Assembly (NCBI GenBank): GCA_964472945.1
Contig: CAYYNM010000196.1
Coordinates: 1-6,198 of the forward strand
DNA: 6,198 nucleotides
Origin: QPIN01 sp964472945
GTDB lineage: Bacteria > Pseudomonadota > Gammaproteobacteria > Methylococcales > Methylomonadaceae
Direction: 5' to 3'
The notes beneath the pieces were generated by a model, which had not been told where the DNA came from, made no database searches, and worked only from the letters and a program-made list of their open reading frames with translations. The position numbers were made by a program, and so were the translations under genes. Positions within the stretch are counted from its first letter, which is position 1. The number at the start of each line of letters is the position of its first letter. Below are positions 4,424 through 6,198 of the stretch, one piece after another.

Positions 4424-4702
4424 ATGAAAAAATTGACCATAAAAACCATCATACTCCTTATTGTTACTAGCTCCAATTGCATTGCAGAGGTACCTGGAAA
4501 AGTAATTGCCTATGCTTGTTATAGCTGTCATGATGAAAGACTAAATGACCTTAAACAAGCAAATAAATTATCAGCCAAAAAGCTAAGCAATATTTTGTTA
4601 GCGTTAAAAACAAATAATAAACAATCTACCATTATGGGACGTATTACTAAAGGCTTTTCTGATGGTGAATTAATAGCAGTTGCCCGTTATATAGGCCAAT
4701 AA
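4424..4702 (+). CDS. fccA: FccA-like monoheme cytochrome c subunit of flavocytochrome c sulfide dehydrogenase (92 aa)
   Basis: This is a small periplasmic c-type cytochrome expected to accept electrons from the FAD of FccB and pass them to soluble cytochromes. A Sec signal peptide covers residues 1-21 (KK at the start, hydrophobic TIILLIVTSS, cut after CIA). One heme-binding motif, CYSCH (32-36), attaches heme through Cys32 and Cys35, with His36 as the axial ligand. Met71 (TIMGRITKGFSDGEL) is the likely second ligand. The size resembles the roughly 10-kDa monoheme subunit of Chlorobium-type flavocytochromes rather than the 21-kDa diheme subunit of Allochromatium. It is 5 bases upstream of fccB and almost certainly co-transcribed and translationally coupled. 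AAGG at 4411-4414 supports the chosen ATG. The FccA assignment rests partly on the FccB neighbour, since short cytochromes are hard to tell apart. Confidence 0.85.
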   Translation: MKKLTIKTIILLIVTSSNCIAEVPGKVIAYACYSCHDERLNDLKQANKLSAKKLSNILLALKTNNKQSTIMGRITKGFSDGELIAVARYIGQ

Positions 4703-4707
4703 AAAAT

Positions 4708-6000
4708 ATGATTTCCAGACGTAAATTTATCAAATTAGCCGGTAGCTCAACAGGACTTCTGGTTTCAGGCTGTCAAGCAATACCCGTTAAACCTTCATCG
4801 GCAGCACATGTAGTAATTATCGGTGGAGGCTATGCAGGAGCAACTGCTGCAAAAACAATCAAAAAGCTTGATCCAAATATTAATGTCAGCATAATTGAAC
4901 CTAAACCACATTATATTTCCTGCCCTGGTAGTAATTGGGTTTTAGCAGGGCTTAAAAAAATAAAATCTCTGTCTATTTCATATCAGCAATTAACAACTCG
5001 CTACAATGTTAATATTATCCATAATAAAGTAACTTTTATTGACCCAGACAAAATGTCTGTAACCTTAGAAAACCAGCAAAAGATTTATTATGATCGGCTG
5101 ATTGTTTCTCCAGGTATTGATTTTCGCTGGGAGGCTATTGAAGGACATAATGAGTCAACCACACATCTAATTCCCCATGCCTGGAAAGCAGGTATACAAA
5201 CAGAAATACTCCATAGGCAACTGCAAAATATGTATAATGGAGGCACAGTAATTATTAGCGCCCCACCCAACCCTTTTAGATGTCCACCTGGCCCCTATGA
5301 ACGCGCCAGCATGATAGCTTATTACCTAAAAAAAAATAAACCTAAATCAAAAATAATTATTCTTGATAGTAAAACGCAATTTTCCAAACAAAGCTTATTT
5401 ATTAAAGGTTGGAAAAAGTATTATGGTTTTGGTACTAACAATAGCCTAATTGAGTGGCACCCCATTCCAGACAACCCGATTGTCAAAATTGATGTAAAAA
5501 GTAAACGTTTAGAAACTGACTTTGGTGATATTTTTAAAGCGGATGTTTTGAATTATATCCCCGCTCAAGAAGCAGCCCATATCGCACAATCATCTGGACT
5601 TTGTGATGAGACAGGATGGTGCCCTGTTAACCACAAAACCAGTGAATCAAGTTTGTTTCCCAAAATTCATGTCATAGGAGATGCCTCGGTACAAAGCCCT
5701 ATTCCAAAATCGGCCTTTGCGGCTAATGCAGAAGCAAAAATTTGTGCGTTTGCAATTGTTAGTTTAATTAATGAAATTGAAATACCTGAACCCATATGGA
5801 TTAACACCTGCTATAGCTTGATTACTGACGACCAAGCCATCTCTATTGCAATGGTTTATAAATTAAATCAACAGGGTAAAATAGCTAAAGTTAAAGGAGC
5901 GGGAGGTGTTACTCCCAGTAGTGACAAAAAAACCTTATCCCTTGAAGCTACTTATGCAAAACAATGGTTAAAAAGCATTATTGCTGATAGCTTTTATTAA
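4708..6000 (+). CDS. fccB: FccB flavoprotein subunit of flavocytochrome c sulfide dehydrogenase (430 aa)
   Basis: This FAD enzyme oxidises sulfide to sulfur or polysulfide in the periplasm. A twin-arginine signal is at residues 3-12 (SRRKFIKLAG), so the protein is exported folded with its cofactor. A lipobox-like VSGC ends at Cys22, so it may be lipid-anchored; cleavage after SSA (about 32) is the alternative. The dinucleotide-binding motif VVIIGGGYAGATAA is at 35-48. Compared with Allochromatium FccB, Cys72 (YISCPG) is at the position of the cysteine that binds FAD covalently. Cys192 (PFRCPPGPYER) and Cys368 (NTCYSLI) correspond to the catalytic disulfide pair Cys161-Cys337, an offset of 31 that fits the leader length. 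GDAS (325-328) is the second FAD contact. The C-terminal FCSD flavin-binding domain spans about 362-428. Length is normal and all key residues are present. It follows fccA after 5 bases with no strong ribosome-binding site, suggesting coupling. Confidence 0.94.
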   Translation: MISRRKFIKLAGSSTGLLVSGCQAIPVKPSSAAHVVIIGGGYAGATAAKTIKKLDPNINVSIIEPKPHYISCPGSNWVLAGLKKIKSLSISYQQLTTRYNVNIIHNKVTFIDPDKMSVTLENQQKIYYDRLIVSPGIDFRWEAIEGHNESTTHLIPHAWKAGIQTEILHRQLQNMYNGGTVIISAPPNPFRCPPGPYERASMIAYYLKKNKPKSKIIILDSKTQFSKQSLFIKGWKKYYGFGTNNSLIEWHPIPDNPIVKIDVKSKRLETDFGDIFKADVLNYIPAQEAAHIAQSSGLCDETGWCPVNHKTSESSLFPKIHVIGDASVQSPIPKSAFAANAEAKICAFAIVSLINEIEIPEPIWINTCYSLITDDQAISIAMVYKLNQQGKIAKVKGAGGVTPSSDKKTLSLEATYAKQWLKSIIADSFY

Positions 6001-6198
6001 CATGCTGGCATAAATAACGTTGAAATCCTGTACTACTTTTCCCTGATTTCCCATAAGCTTCAACTAAATTAGAAACTAACCGCATGAGTGCCGCTACTCC
6101 TGACGAGCTGCATATAGCTCTCCCTTGCTGGGTTGGGCACTACCATTAAGGAACGCGCACGGAATAACTTGAGCAACTGACGCAGGATTTTTGTTCGT
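6001..6198. other. Region downstream of fccB, GC-richer tail with nested inverted repeat, no gene recognised
   Basis: No coding sequence was recognised. The last 120 bases hold 63 G or C by hand count, clearly more than the AT-rich fcc genes. They contain an outer inverted pair, AGTGCC (6087-6092) and GGCACT (6136-6141), enclosing an inner hairpin, GAGCT (6105-6109) and AGCTC (6116-6120). The structure and composition suggest the edge of another inserted element or a structured non-coding segment that continues past the window. No U-run terminator for fccAB was found. Confidence 0.35.

Noticed and set aside
5088..5270. Minus-strand frame of 60 codons inside fccB
   Set aside because: It is antisense to conserved FccB sequence, including the catalytic cysteine region, and has no recognisable content.
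6002..6013. ATGC-TG-GCAT hairpin after fccB as a terminator
   Set aside because: The stem is 4 bp with a 2-base loop and lacks a following T-run, so it is not a credible rho-independent terminator.

Overview
The window looks like chromosomal DNA of an AT-rich gammaproteobacterium, probably one that oxidises reduced sulfur. The evidence is a flavocytochrome c sulfide dehydrogenase pair (fccA-fccB), a gammaproteobacterial-type SelO ending in SCSS, and protein similarities to Rts1-type HigBA and to IntI. The species cannot be named from the sequence alone.

Positions 1 to about 1020 read as the remains of an integron platform. A plus-strand gene start at 879 encodes the N-terminus of an IntI-like tyrosine recombinase but is cut off after about 33 residues. 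To its left, on the minus strand, lies a type II toxin-antitoxin operon (higB-higA). It is bracketed by a perfect inverted pair of integron core sequences (GTTGCCTAAC at 629-638, GTTAGGCAAC at 11-20), as expected for a gene cassette inserted next to attI. The higA stop codon lies inside the downstream core. Between cassette and intI are candidate divergent promoters (Pc leftward, Pint rightward) and three degenerate ~50-bp direct repeats. higBA has its own promoter, embedded in a 9+9 bp inverted repeat that probably serves as the operator and appears to give an almost leaderless mRNA.

Positions 1017 to 1920 are accessory debris. A 27-bp near-palindrome precedes an intact ribbon-helix-helix antitoxin gene (1313-1585). 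Its partner RelE/ParE-type toxin gene starts in the usual overlapping way at 1573 but keeps only about 13 codons before running into a frameshifted internal fragment of an IS4-family transposase (about 1618-1852). The antitoxin is therefore orphaned.

Positions 1921 to 6000 are ordinary chromosomal genes: selO (minus), a secreted alpha/beta hydrolase (minus), and, divergently, fccA and fccB (plus). FccA (monoheme cytochrome c) and FccB (Tat-exported FAD subunit) should work together in the periplasm, oxidising sulfide and passing electrons to cytochrome c. SelO is a pseudokinase-fold AMP transferase linked to redox stress. No specific link to fccAB can be shown.

The last ~120 bases (6079-6198) are richer in GC (63 of 120 by hand count) than the preceding genes and hold a nested inverted repeat but no recognised gene. 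They may be the edge of another foreign segment. No tRNA, rRNA, CRISPR array or convincing rho-independent terminator was seen.
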